Assembly (NCBI RefSeq): GCF_010548275.1
Contig: NZ_JAAGLT010000009.1
Span: 124,001-188,000, forward strand
Source: Streptomyces sp. SID12488
GTDB lineage: Bacteria; Actinomycetota; Actinomycetes; Streptomycetales; Streptomycetaceae
Reading direction: 5' to 3'
Length of the DNA stretch: 64,000 nt
Made by a program: the position numbers and the translations under genes. The notes below the pieces were generated by a model. It saw only the letters and a list, made by a program, of their open reading frames with translations, was not told the DNA's origin and did no database searches. Below are positions 28,528 through 38,761 of this stretch, piece by piece (positions within the stretch are counted from its first letter, which is position 1; the number at the start of each line of letters is the position of its first letter).

Positions 28528-29490
28528 CTAGTTGCTGTGCCGCTGCGCGAACTCCCACGCGTCCGCGACGATTCCGGCCAGGTCGGACCGGGTCGGGTTC
28601 CAGCCGAGGCGGGTCCGGGCCCGGTCGGCGGAGGCGACCAGGACCGCCGGGTCGCCGCCCCTGCGCGGGGCCACGACCTCCGGGATCGGGTGGCCGGTGA
28701 CCCGGCGTACCGTCTCGACGACCTCGCGGACCGAGAAGCCCTCGCCGTTGCCGAGGTTGCAGATCAGGTGTTCGCCCGCTGTCGCGGCCGTGAGGGCCAG
28801 CAGGTGGGCGTCCGCCAGGTCCGCGACGTGGATGTAGTCCCGTACGCAGGTGCCGTCCGGGGTCGGGTAGTCCTCGCCGTAGACCGAGATCGCGTCCCGC
28901 TTGCCCTGGGCGACCTGGAGGACGAGGGGGATCAGGTGGGACTCGGGGTCGTGGCGCTCGCCCTGGGTGGCGTACGCGCCGGCCACGTTGAAGTAGCGCA
29001 GCGACACCGCCGCGAGGCCGTGGGCCGTCGCCTCGCTCGTGATCATGTGGTCGACGGCCAGCTTGGAGGCGCCGTAGGGGTTCGTCGGGGAGGTGCGGGC
29101 CGTCTCGACGATCGGGGTCGTCTCCGGCTCGCCGTATGTCGCGGCGGTCGAGGAGAAGACCAGCTTGCGGACGCCGGCCTCGCGCATCGCCGTGAGCAGC
29201 GCCATCGAGCCGCCGACGTTGTTGTCCCAGTACTTCTCGGGCTTGACGACCGACTCGCCGACCTGGGAGGAGGCGGCGAAGTGGAGCACCCCGTCGAAGG
29301 AGGGGTCCAGCCACTTGGCGGCATCCTTGATGTCGCCCTCCACGAACGTGGCACCTGCCGGGACGCCCTCCCGGAAGCCCGTCGAGAGGTTGTCGAGGAC
29401 GACGACCTCGTGGCCGGCCTCCAGCAGATGCTGGGCGACCACCCCGCCGACATAGCCCGCACCACCGGTGACCAGGTACTTACCGCTCAT
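28528..29490 (-). CDS. galE: UDP-glucose 4-epimerase
   Basis: A 320-aa extended short-chain dehydrogenase that interconverts UDP-galactose and UDP-glucose. The NAD site is TGGAGYVGG, the catalytic Tyr and Lys are in YGASKLAVDH with Ser/Thr in FSSTAATYG, and LRYFNVAGA is present. ATG start in a 4-base overlap with the galT stop (ATGA), so it is translationally coupled. A separate internal promoter ahead of galE is known for the S. lividans and S. coelicolor operon; I cannot point to it here. Confidence 0.96.
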   Translation of the reverse strand: MSGKYLVTGGAGYVGGVVAQHLLEAGHEVVVLDNLSTGFREGVPAGATFVEGDIKDAAKWLDPSFDGVLHFAASSQVGESVVKPEKYWDNNVGGSMALLTAMREAGVRKLVFSSTAATYGEPETTPIVETARTSPTNPYGASKLAVDHMITSEATAHGLAAVSLRYFNVAGAYATQGERHDPESHLIPLVLQVAQGKRDAISVYGEDYPTPDGTCVRDYIHVADLADAHLLALTAATAGEHLICNLGNGEGFSVREVVETVRRVTGHPIPEVVAPRRGGDPAVLVASADRARTRLGWNPTRSDLAGIVADAWEFAQRHSN

Positions 29491-30548
29491 GAACTCGCTA
29501 CCTCTCGCAGTCGCTGGGCCGCGGATTCCGGCTGGATGTCGTTGATGAACACGCTCATCCCCGACTCGGAGCCCGCGAGGAACTTCAGCTTGCCGGAAGT
29601 ACGTCGAATGGTGAAAAGCTCGAGGTGGAGCCCGAAGTCGTCACGGTTGACGCCCTCGAACTCCTCCAGGGTGCCGAACGGCGCCTGGTGCCAGGCCGCG
29701 ATGTACGGCGTCGGTGGCTCACCTTCACCGAAGATCCGGTCGAAGCGCCTCAAGAGTTCCAGGTAGACCTTGGGGAACTCTGTGCGGGCCGCCTCGTCGA
29801 GAGCGAGGAGGTCCGGCACGCGGCGACGCGGGTACAGGTGCACCTCGTAGGGCCAGTGGGCGGCGTACGGCACGAAGGCCACCCAGTGGTCGGTCGCCAG
29901 CACGAGGCGCTCGCCCGCCAGTTCCTTCTCCACGATCGAGTCGAAGAGGTTCTCGCCGTCCGTCGCCTCCTTGTGCGCGGCCACCGAGCGGAGCATCAGG
30001 GCCGTGCGGGGGGTGGTGAAGGGGTACGCGTAGATCTGGCCGTGCGGATGGCCGAGCGTGACGCCGATCTCGGCGCCCCGGTTCTCGAAGCAGAACACCT
30101 GCTCGACGGCGGGGAGGTGGGACAGCTCCAACGTCCGGTCGGTCCACGCCTCCAGGACCAGTCGCGTCTGCTCCTCGGTGAGGTCGGCGAAGGACGAGTT
30201 GTGGTCGGAGGTGAAGCAGACCACCTCGCAGCGCCCGGAGTCGCCGGCCAGGGAGGGGAAGCGGTTCTCGAAGACGACCACGTCGTACGACGAGTCCGGG
30301 ATCTCGCTCAGCCGGTCGCCCTCGGTCGGGCAGAGGGGGCACTCGTCGGCCGGCGGGTGGTAGATGCGGCCCTGGCGGTGCGAGGCGATCGCCACCTCGT
30401 CGCCGAGGAGCGGGTCCCGGCGTACCTGTGACGTCGTGACCGTGCGCTCCAGGGGGCGCCGGTCCACCGCGTCGCGCACTGTGTCGTCGCTCAGGTCGTA
30501 GTAGATGAGCTCACGACCGTCGGCGAGCCTCGTCGAGGTCTTCTTCAC
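29487..30548 (-). CDS. galT: Galactose-1-phosphate uridylyltransferase
   Basis: A 353-aa enzyme that swaps UMP between UDP-glucose and galactose-1-phosphate. The catalytic histidine motif is GHPHGQIYAYPF, zinc-site cysteines are in ECPLCPTEGDRLSE, and the second HIT-like half has HWPYEVHLYPRRRV. I use the GTG at 30548 behind GGAGA. First gene of galTEK. The 110 bases upstream are unusually AT-rich around 30630-30660, as expected for the galactose-inducible galP1 region, though I cannot place the promoter exactly. Confidence 0.96.
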   Translation of the reverse strand: MKKTSTRLADGRELIYYDLSDDTVRDAVDRRPLERTVTTSQVRRDPLLGDEVAIASHRQGRIYHPPADECPLCPTEGDRLSEIPDSSYDVVVFENRFPSLAGDSGRCEVVCFTSDHNSSFADLTEEQTRLVLEAWTDRTLELSHLPAVEQVFCFENRGAEIGVTLGHPHGQIYAYPFTTPRTALMLRSVAAHKEATDGENLFDSIVEKELAGERLVLATDHWVAFVPYAAHWPYEVHLYPRRRVPDLLALDEAARTEFPKVYLELLRRFDRIFGEGEPPTPYIAAWHQAPFGTLEEFEGVNRDDFGLHLELFTIRRTSGKLKFLAGSESGMSVFINDIQPESAAQRLREVASS

Positions 30549-30703
30549 GCCGGACTCTCCATCCGTACCCAAACCAGCCATTACAAGCCAGGACCCGCCC
30601 AGACAAGCGAGCCAAGCTTCAAACAGAACCGAACACATTAAATCATAAATCCACAACCATCGGTATGGCTAGACGAGCCGCGAGCGGAGTCCATGAGACG
30701 TGA

Positions 30704-30737
30704 GCGGAGCCGGAGTTCACGGGAACTCCGGCTCCGC
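30704..30737 (-). terminator. Terminator with perfect 15-bp stem
   Basis: GCGGAGCCGGAGTTC (30704-30718) pairs perfectly with 30723-30737 over a 4-base loop, 28 bases past the stop of the response regulator on the minus strand. It also insulates the galT promoter from read-through. Confidence 0.9.
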
Positions 30738-30765
30738 GGTCTGGAAAGTGAGGTGTCTTTTGAGG

Positions 30766-31482
30766 TCAGAAGTCCGGTTCCAGTAGTGAGGGCAGTGAGG
30801 GTGGTGAGTGCAGATGCACCGGACCCGCCCGGTCCAGCAGTCCCGTACGGGCCGCCAGGGCCGCCGCCTCCAGCCTGGACCCCACCCCCAGCTTCATCAG
30901 CACCCGCTGTACGTGCGTACGGGCAGTGCTGGGCGCGATCCCCATGCCGGCCGCGATCAGCCGGGTGTCCTCGCCGTCGGCGACCCGGACCAGGACCTCG
31001 ACCTCTCTCGGGGTGAGCATCTGGAGGAGGCGCTGACCCTCGTCGTCGGGCTGGGCGGCGGGGTTGAGCAGTTCACTGAACGCGCCCTGGAGCAGTGCCG
31101 GAGCGACCGCCACCTCGCCCGCCCTGGCCTTCATGATGGCTCGCTCGACGCCCTCTATGCGCTCGTCGTGACGTACGTACCCGGAAGCTCCCGCGGCGAA
31201 GGCGGCTGCGATGCCGCGCGGGCTGGGCACCGGGCCCAGCACCACGACCGCCACCTGCGGACGCTCACGCTTGATCCGCACCACCGGGTCGAACATGCCC
31301 GGCTCGGCCGGGGTCGCCGTGCCCAGCAGGCACACCTCCGGCGCGCGCGTGATCACCAGTTCCGCCGCGCCCGCGGCGGGCGCCGCCGCGGCGAGAACAC
31401 GGTGTCCGCGCAGCTTCAACGCCGAGGCAAGCGCCTCGGCGAGCAGTCGGTGGTCGTCGACCACCATCAGCCGCACTCCCAT
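30766..31482 (-). CDS. LuxR-type regulator with atypical receiver
   Basis: A 238-aa protein built like a NarL-type response regulator: VVDDHRLLAEALASALKLRG at the start, LTPREVEVLVRVADGEDTRL and APSTARTHVQRVLMKLGVGS as the LuxR HTH. At the phosphoacceptor position the sequence is CLLGTATPAEPG, with no Asp where LLLDxxMP is expected, so it is probably not phosphorylated in the normal way. The start is the ATG at 31482 behind GGGGGTGG. No kinase is adjacent. It may respond to a ligand or act constitutively (inference). It is transcribed alone, with terminators on both sides. Confidence 0.88.
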   Translation of the reverse strand: MGVRLMVVDDHRLLAEALASALKLRGHRVLAAAAPAAGAAELVITRAPEVCLLGTATPAEPGMFDPVVRIKRERPQVAVVVLGPVPSPRGIAAAFAAGASGYVRHDERIEGVERAIMKARAGEVAVAPALLQGAFSELLNPAAQPDDEGQRLLQMLTPREVEVLVRVADGEDTRLIAAGMGIAPSTARTHVQRVLMKLGVGSRLEAAALAARTGLLDRAGPVHLHSPPSLPSLLEPDF

Positions 31483-31680
31483 CGAGCCACCCCCCAGTCC
31501 CCCCAATGGTTGTCCCTTCTGGATGTCCATTGGTCCCCACGGACGGGAGCCCCCCGGCTCCCCCCGCTCCTCATGACCCCGGAAGCTACACGCTTGTTCG
31601 ACGTTGCGCTTCCCCTACTGGAGAGAAGTGCCCCGGATCGCGGAAAATCCTCTCATTCGAGGGTGATGAGTAGTACGTGC

Positions 31681-31712
31681 ACGGCCCCGCCCCTGAGCAG
31701 GGACGGGGCCGT
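31681..31712 (-). terminator. Terminator after the PQQ-propeller gene pair
   Basis: 14-base arms ACGGCCCCGCCCCT / AGGGACGGGGCCGT with a single mismatch and a 4-base loop, 32 bases after the stop of the first propeller gene on the minus strand. Confidence 0.85.
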
Positions 31713-31744
31713 CAACACAGCGGTCGTTGATCAGTCGATCGTGT

Positions 31745-33382
31745 TCACTTCGTGCCGTACGCGATCACCAGGTACCTGCTCTCCCCCGTGCTGGAGGGCT
31801 TGCGGGCGTACACCTGGGACATGTAGAAGCGGCCGTCGGCGTAGACGAGCTCGGCGTACTCGGGCTGCATGCTGGACTCGACGTCGCGCACCGTCTTCGT
31901 CGCCGGGTTCTCCATCAGCTTCGTCTGCGCGAAGGAGCCGCCGTCGATGCTGACGACCTGGCCGCCCTTGTCGTAGGGCGGGCTCTTGTACGCGATCACG
32001 TTGCCGTCGTCCATGGTCAGCGGGGAGATCGTGTAGCCGTCGCCCGCGTCGGCGCGCTGACCGTCCAGCTTGCCGGTGGCGAGGTCGAAGGCGACGATCT
32101 CGTTGGTCTTGCTGTACTCGCCGGTGCCGTCGTGGTTCTCGGTGGGGAGGTACAGCCGGTCGTTGCCGACGGCCAGCTTGGTGCAGTACTCGATCCTGGT
32201 GATGCCCTCGCACTTGGCGGCGTACCTGTCGCCGGGCGCCGAGATCTTCGTACGCAGTTGCCCGGTCCTGTTGTCGATGGAGAAGAAGTCCGAGATGCCG
32301 CTGCCGTCGCCCGCGGAGCGGTTGATGTCGGCGGCCACGACCAGCGGGTTCGTCGACACGACGCTGGCGTCCTCGATGCCCTTGGCCATCGCGTACTCGG
32401 AGAGCACCTTGCCGGAGACCGGGTCGATGGTCTGGATCTTCAGCTGCCGCGCGTCGTACGCGCCGCACTTGCGCACCGCGACCAGCTTCTCGCCGCCGCC
32501 GTAGCCCGCGTCGTAGCAGGAGTCGGTCGGCTTCGGGGCCCACAGGGACTTGCCGGTGATGTCGAAGGCGGCGCCACCGCTGGTGCTGCCGACGGCGACC
32601 GTGTTCGCGCTGATCGTCACGTTGGCGAAGTTGATCGACTGGTCGCCGGACTTGACCGTCCGGGTCCACAGCTCCTTGCCCGCGTCCAGGTCGATCGCCG
32701 CGACCTGGCTGCAGCCGTTGTAGGGCTTGTCCTTGGTCGGCTTCGCGGGCTCGTACAGGATGGCGGTCTTGTGGTCGGCGGTGGTGTGGCGGCTCGCCGC
32801 GCACACCGGGCCGGGCAGCGGGACCGTCCAGAGCTTGGTGCCCTTGACGGGGTCGTACCCGACGATCTCGGCGTTGCCGCTCTTGGCGTACACCGTGTCG
32901 GTGAGCCAGGACCCGACGACGGTGACGCTGCTCTCGTCGGCACCGACGGCGGGCTCGGGGACCTGGAAGAGGACCTTGGAGGCCGTGTTCGCGGGCGCCT
33001 TGTCCGTGCCTCCGCTACTGCCGCTACCACCGGTTCCCTCTGTGGTGCCGGTCCCCTCGGTGGTGCCGGCGGTGCTGTTCTTGTCGCCGCTCTTCGCGTC
33101 GGCCTGACCGTCCCTGGAAGAGGAGGAGTACCAGACACCGCCGCCGATGATCAACGCGATCGCGGCTACGGCCGAGACGATGATGACCGCCTGCGCGTTC
33201 AACTTCCTTTTGGGGGTGGGAGGTTGAGTCGGATAGGCGGGCTGCTGCTGCGGGTAGCCGTAACCGGGAGGACCCTGCGGCGGCTGGGGCTGCTGGGCGT
33301 ACGGGTTCGGGCCGGCCTGGGGATAGCCGTAGCCGGGGGGAGGCTGAGGGGGCTGGTTGGGCGGGGGCGGCGGCTGGGTCAT
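31745..33382 (-). CDS. Membrane-anchored PQQ-like beta-propeller protein
   Basis: A 545-aa protein. Residues 1-58 are a Pro/Gln/Gly/Tyr-rich cytoplasmic tail (PPGYGYPQ repeats), a single membrane helix follows (QAVIIVSAVAAIALIIGGGV), then a Ser/Thr/Gly-rich spacer and an extracellular WD/PQQ-type propeller with blades such as IVGYDPVKGTKLWTVPLP and VAAIDLDAGKELWTRTVKSG. No enzyme active site is visible; such proteins probably act as binding or assembly scaffolds at the cell surface. Several Cys residues may form disulfides. It is a paralogue of the next gene upstream, with the same order of parts, and follows it by 67 bases, probably in one operon. Confidence 0.85.
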   Translation of the reverse strand: MTQPPPPPNQPPQPPPGYGYPQAGPNPYAQQPQPPQGPPGYGYPQQQPAYPTQPPTPKRKLNAQAVIIVSAVAAIALIIGGGVWYSSSSRDGQADAKSGDKNSTAGTTEGTGTTEGTGGSGSSGGTDKAPANTASKVLFQVPEPAVGADESSVTVVGSWLTDTVYAKSGNAEIVGYDPVKGTKLWTVPLPGPVCAASRHTTADHKTAILYEPAKPTKDKPYNGCSQVAAIDLDAGKELWTRTVKSGDQSINFANVTISANTVAVGSTSGGAAFDITGKSLWAPKPTDSCYDAGYGGGEKLVAVRKCGAYDARQLKIQTIDPVSGKVLSEYAMAKGIEDASVVSTNPLVVAADINRSAGDGSGISDFFSIDNRTGQLRTKISAPGDRYAAKCEGITRIEYCTKLAVGNDRLYLPTENHDGTGEYSKTNEIVAFDLATGKLDGQRADAGDGYTISPLTMDDGNVIAYKSPPYDKGGQVVSIDGGSFAQTKLMENPATKTVRDVESSMQPEYAELVYADGRFYMSQVYARKPSSTGESRYLVIAYGTK

Positions 33383-33449
33383 GACGTGGGTACCTCGGGA
33401 GCGGAGAGGGAGGAGAGGGGGACGGGGAGACGAAGAGGGAGAGGGCGCC

Positions 33450-35237
33450 TCACTTGCCATAGGCGAGCATCAGCTTCTCCTTCTGCTCGTCCCTGCCGCT
33501 CAGCCGGGTGGTGGAGAGATAGAAGCGGCCGTCGACCCAGTCGAACGCCCTGGAGTAGAAGCCGTTCTCGACGTCGGCGGCTGCCTCCGGGTTCTTCAGC
33601 AGCGTCTTCGGGGTGTGGGTGCTGCCGGTGACGGGGATCGACACGATCTGGCCGCCGGCGTCGTACGACGGCTCCACGTAGGCGATGAGCGCGCCGCTCT
33701 CGACCTTCAGCGGCAGCATCGATTCGTCGGCCGGGGACTTGGTGCGCCACTTCTCCTTGCCGGTGGCCAGGTCGATCGCCACGATCTCGTTGGCGCCACT
33801 GGTCGCCTTGGTCGGCAGATAGAGGGTCCCGGCGTCGGTGGCCACGCCCTGGCAGCCCTGGAGATCGCGTTCGAGGATCGCCCAGCCGCACACGGGCGCG
33901 AAGGACTCGTCGACGGCGACCTCGGAACGGAAGCTGCCGTCGGCCTTGAGCGTGGAGATGTTCCACGACTTCTTGTCCGCGTTGGTGAGATAGAGGACGA
34001 CAGGATCGACGGAGTACGTACGCCCGACCGCCCAGCCCTTCGGAATGGGCCGGGTCCAGCGGACCGCACCCGACTTCGGGTCCAGCTCCTGCACCTCGTC
34101 GTGCTCGGTGGAGGTGGACGCCCCGCAGGACGACACGACGATCAGCTTGGCGCCGCCCGCGAAGGCGGCGGGGAAGCAGGCGGCCCCGTACTTCACCTTG
34201 TCGAACAGCTTGGCGCCGGTGTTCAGGTCGTACGCCGTGCCGGACTGCGAGCGCCCGACCATCAGGGTCGTCCCGGTGAGCGTCAGCTCGACGCTGAGCG
34301 CGCTGTCGAACAGCGCCCCGTCGGCGACCTCGCCGCTCCAGCCCTTCGCACCCGTGTTCAGGTCGAGCACCTGGAGCTTGTTGCACTTGGCGCGCTCGCT
34401 GGCGCCGCTCATATAGGCGACCACGATCTTGTCGTCGGCCGACTTCTGCGGAGTGACGGCGCAGATCTTCTGCGGGAAGGTGATCGGCCCCCAGGCCGTG
34501 TCCCCGTCTCCGACGCGGTACGCGAACACCTCCTTGTAGGCCGTCTTCACGGCCACCTTGTCGGTGATCCACATGCCGTCGGCGTCGGCGCCGGAGGCGG
34601 GCGCGTCCGGCGCTTCCTTGTACCAGAGCACCTTCGACTCCCCGGCCTTGCGCCCCTCGTTGAGGTTGCCGGGGTCCGCGCCGGCAGTGCCGCCGCCGGT
34701 GTCGTCGCTGCCCTCACCGGCGTCGGCCGGGCCGGAGGCGGGCGCGGAGAGGTCGGGGCCGGCCTGACCGCCGCCGGCCGCGGGCTTGTCGTCGTCGCCA
34801 CCGCCGCTGGTCACGGCGTACACCGTGCCCCCGATGACGAGCAGCGCGGCGACGGCCGCCCCGAGCAGCATCGCGGGCCGCCCCTTGAAGGGGTTACGGG
34901 ATGGCGGCGGCGGGGGTACGGGGGCGCCGGGGAACTGAGGGGGCTGCTGGCCGGGATAGCCGTAGCCGGGGGTGGGCGCCGCCCCGTACGCCGGGGGTTG
35001 CTGGGCGTAGGGGCCGGACTGGGCTCCGTACGGGCCCGGTTGGGCGTAGGGGCCGGGCTGCTGCGGATAGCCGTACCCCGGCTGGGGCGTGGGCGGAGCC
35101 GGCGGCAGGGGCGGCGGAGTCCCGTACGGCGAAGCCCCGTACGGGGATCCCTGCGGCGCTCCTTGTGGGGTCTGTGGCGGTGGGCCGAAGCCGCCCGCGG
35201 GCGGCCCCTGGGGCGGTTGGCTGGGCGGCTGGGTCAT
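33450..35237 (-). CDS. Membrane-anchored PQQ-like beta-propeller protein (paralogue)
   Basis: A 595-aa protein with the same plan as its downstream neighbour: a longer Pro/Gly/Tyr/Gln tail (about 1-125), one helix (PAMLLGAAVAALLVIGGTVY), an acidic Gly/Asp spacer, then PQQ-like blades such as IVAIDLATGKEKWRTKSPAD and LDPKSGAVRWTRPIPKGW. ATG at 35237, preceded by GGGGGAAC. The pair clearly arose by tandem duplication and then diverged. Function unknown; the proline-rich tail suggests interaction with cytoplasmic partners. Confidence 0.85.
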   Translation of the reverse strand: MTQPPSQPPQGPPAGGFGPPPQTPQGAPQGSPYGASPYGTPPPLPPAPPTPQPGYGYPQQPGPYAQPGPYGAQSGPYAQQPPAYGAAPTPGYGYPGQQPPQFPGAPVPPPPPSRNPFKGRPAMLLGAAVAALLVIGGTVYAVTSGGGDDDKPAAGGGQAGPDLSAPASGPADAGEGSDDTGGGTAGADPGNLNEGRKAGESKVLWYKEAPDAPASGADADGMWITDKVAVKTAYKEVFAYRVGDGDTAWGPITFPQKICAVTPQKSADDKIVVAYMSGASERAKCNKLQVLDLNTGAKGWSGEVADGALFDSALSVELTLTGTTLMVGRSQSGTAYDLNTGAKLFDKVKYGAACFPAAFAGGAKLIVVSSCGASTSTEHDEVQELDPKSGAVRWTRPIPKGWAVGRTYSVDPVVLYLTNADKKSWNISTLKADGSFRSEVAVDESFAPVCGWAILERDLQGCQGVATDAGTLYLPTKATSGANEIVAIDLATGKEKWRTKSPADESMLPLKVESGALIAYVEPSYDAGGQIVSIPVTGSTHTPKTLLKNPEAAADVENGFYSRAFDWVDGRFYLSTTRLSGRDEQKEKLMLAYGK

Positions 35238-35499
35238 CAGCGCGTTCCCCCTTCAGCTGATTTTTAGCCACGCCCTGAGATACGCGAACGGTGCGCGGAC
35301 GCACTCGGAGAGGTACTCAGGGAGTCTCAGAGGGCTCTTTCTACCACTCCGTGGCCGCCCCTGACCGGACTGTATCCGCCCCTGGCCACCTCTGTTCCCA
35401 AGGGCGAACCGGCCCGTGATGCCGCCGTTATGCACGTTCACTCGCTCTTCACGCCATGTCTGCGAGTTTCACGGTTCGTACGCCTTCGGCTGTGCGCGG

Positions 35500-37305
<1,806 letters not shown>

Positions 37306-37439
37306 TTTGCTCCTGAGGTGGGGTGGGTCGACCTTCCAGGGTAATGGGCGGGGTGGGTTCGGTTGGCGGGCGGATTCGCGGGGCCGCCGAAAGGGCACCG
37401 TGTAGGCGCCCGCGCGGGCGAGGAGGAATAATCACCGGC

Positions 37440-37808
37440 ATGGCAGCGCAGTCCTTCTCCAGTTCCTCGCCCTCCACGGCCGACGTGCTGCGGGCGCGCT
37501 ACGCGTACCGGATCCCGGACGCCATCGAAGACCTCTCCGGTCCGACACACGGCCAGGTTCCGCTGCCCCTCCACATCGCCTGGTCAGGTCTGCGCAGCTA
37601 CGATCTGGACCGACCCCGGCAGCGTATGAGCCTGTACCGCACCGTCCTGGCCGAAGGACAGCGGGATGATGTGGTGGCCTTCCTCCACCGCGATCTGCTG
37701 ATCGAGCAGTGGCCGGTCCTGCGCACCCTCATCAGTCGGCACATCCGTACGGTGTGGGAAGAACACTTCCCTGAACTCGTGCGCCGGACGGGACCAACTG
37801 CGGCGTGA
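37440..37808 (+). CDS. Small partner protein of an AbiE-like nucleotidyltransferase
   Basis: A 122-aa protein with no firm family match by eye. After a Ser-rich start it has RYAYRIPDAIEDLSGP and a helical second half (LYRTVLAEGQRDDVVAFLHR, then LRTLISRHIRTVWEEHF). Its stop overlaps the start of the following AbiEii-type nucleotidyltransferase by four bases (GTGA), the layout of antitoxin-toxin pairs such as AbiE. It is therefore the probable antitoxin or co-factor. It lacks an obvious HTH. Start ATG at 37440, with GAGGAGG 13 bases upstream, rather far. Confidence 0.72.
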   Translation: MAAQSFSSSSPSTADVLRARYAYRIPDAIEDLSGPTHGQVPLPLHIAWSGLRSYDLDRPRQRMSLYRTVLAEGQRDDVVAFLHRDLLIEQWPVLRTLISRHIRTVWEEHFPELVRRTGPTAA

Positions 37809-38371
37809 ACCTCAGCGGCCTCCACCGTCGGCTCCTCGCCGATGTCCTTTCCATCGGCACTCCTTATCCGTTGGTCATTACCGGCGGATACGCCGTCCAG
37901 GCTCACGGGCTCGTCGACCGGCTCAGCCAGGACATCGACGTCGCGACCGAGAACCCTGCGCCCATGGCCGCCATTGCGGAGGACCTTCAGCGGGGCCTGG
38001 CAGACCGAGGGTGGAGGGTCACCGTCATCAGCGTCGACCCGCTTTCCGCTCGGCTGCTGGTGGCAAGTCCGGACACGGGCGAGAACTGCGAAGTGGACGT
38101 CCTGAAGGAGAACTTCTGGGCGTCACCCGAGTTGACCGAACACGGACCGGTGCTCGCCTTCGACGACGTCATCGGGACCAAGGTCCGTGCGTTGGCAGAC
38201 CGTGGTGCCGTCAGAGACCTCATCGACGTCCACGCCGCCGCGGACAGCCGCACCCTTCAAGATCTCGAACGACTCGGCGAGCGGCACGGTCGCGGCGAGT
38301 TCCGTCTACAGGACCTCCGTGAGCGCCTCGGCGGTGCGGAGTGGTTCGACGACGACGAGTTCGCTGCCTAA
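37805..38371 (+). CDS. AbiEii/AbiGii-type nucleotidyltransferase, possibly C-terminally truncated
   Basis: A 188-aa protein of the AbiEii toxin nucleotidyltransferase family. The motif GGYAVQAHGLVDRLSQDIDV has the GG and the DxD metal-binding residues, and the third acidic position is in CEVDVLKEN. FDDVIGTKVRALADRGAVRD is also typical of the family. GTG start in a GTGA overlap with its partner. It ends at TAA 38369-38371 after EWFDDDEFAA, yet the same frame stays open for 34 more codons (GLTPDATEELRIWAQEWVSD onward) to TGA at 38474, and that tail looks coding. So the annotated stop may be a nonsense mutation removing the C-terminus. Type IV toxin or phage-defence role is inference from family. 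Confidence 0.82.
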   Translation: MNLSGLHRRLLADVLSIGTPYPLVITGGYAVQAHGLVDRLSQDIDVATENPAPMAAIAEDLQRGLADRGWRVTVISVDPLSARLLVASPDTGENCEVDVLKENFWASPELTEHGPVLAFDDVIGTKVRALADRGAVRDLIDVHAAADSRTLQDLERLGERHGRGEFRLQDLRERLGGAEWFDDDEFAA

Positions 38372-38761
38372 GGCCTCACCCCGGACGCAACGGAAGAACT
38401 CAGAATCTGGGCCCAGGAGTGGGTGAGCGACCTCGATCAGCGACTGACCGTGACGGCAGAGGACCACGACGACTGACAGCGGTCCGCTCTGTCCGTGTCG
38501 GACCGCCGAGGGGGTCTTCGGACCTCAGTGGTCTGCGAGGCCCGGACCTCCATCCGCCGGTCGAACGCGACGCCGACGAATCCGGCGCCCAGGCCATCGG
38601 AGACCGGTGTCCGACCGCCCACGCCATCGCCCCGGCCGCCCTCGCCGGCCGCACCTCCGTGAGGCGAGCGGTGGGACGTCGCCGCCTCGTCAGGCAGTGG
38701 CACACCCCGCCGACCGGGCACGGGAGGCGCGTCCGTCCGCTCCAGTCGCGTGCCGCCGATG

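Noticed and set aside
30549..30680. Exact galP1 promoter and operator positions
   Set aside because: The AT-rich stretch fits, but I could not find a -35/-10 pair with correct spacing or a clear repeat, so no site was called.
38477..38761. Possible small genes downstream of the nucleotidyltransferase
   Set aside because: Only Arg/Pro/Ser-rich frames without ribosome binding sites; no recognisable feature.
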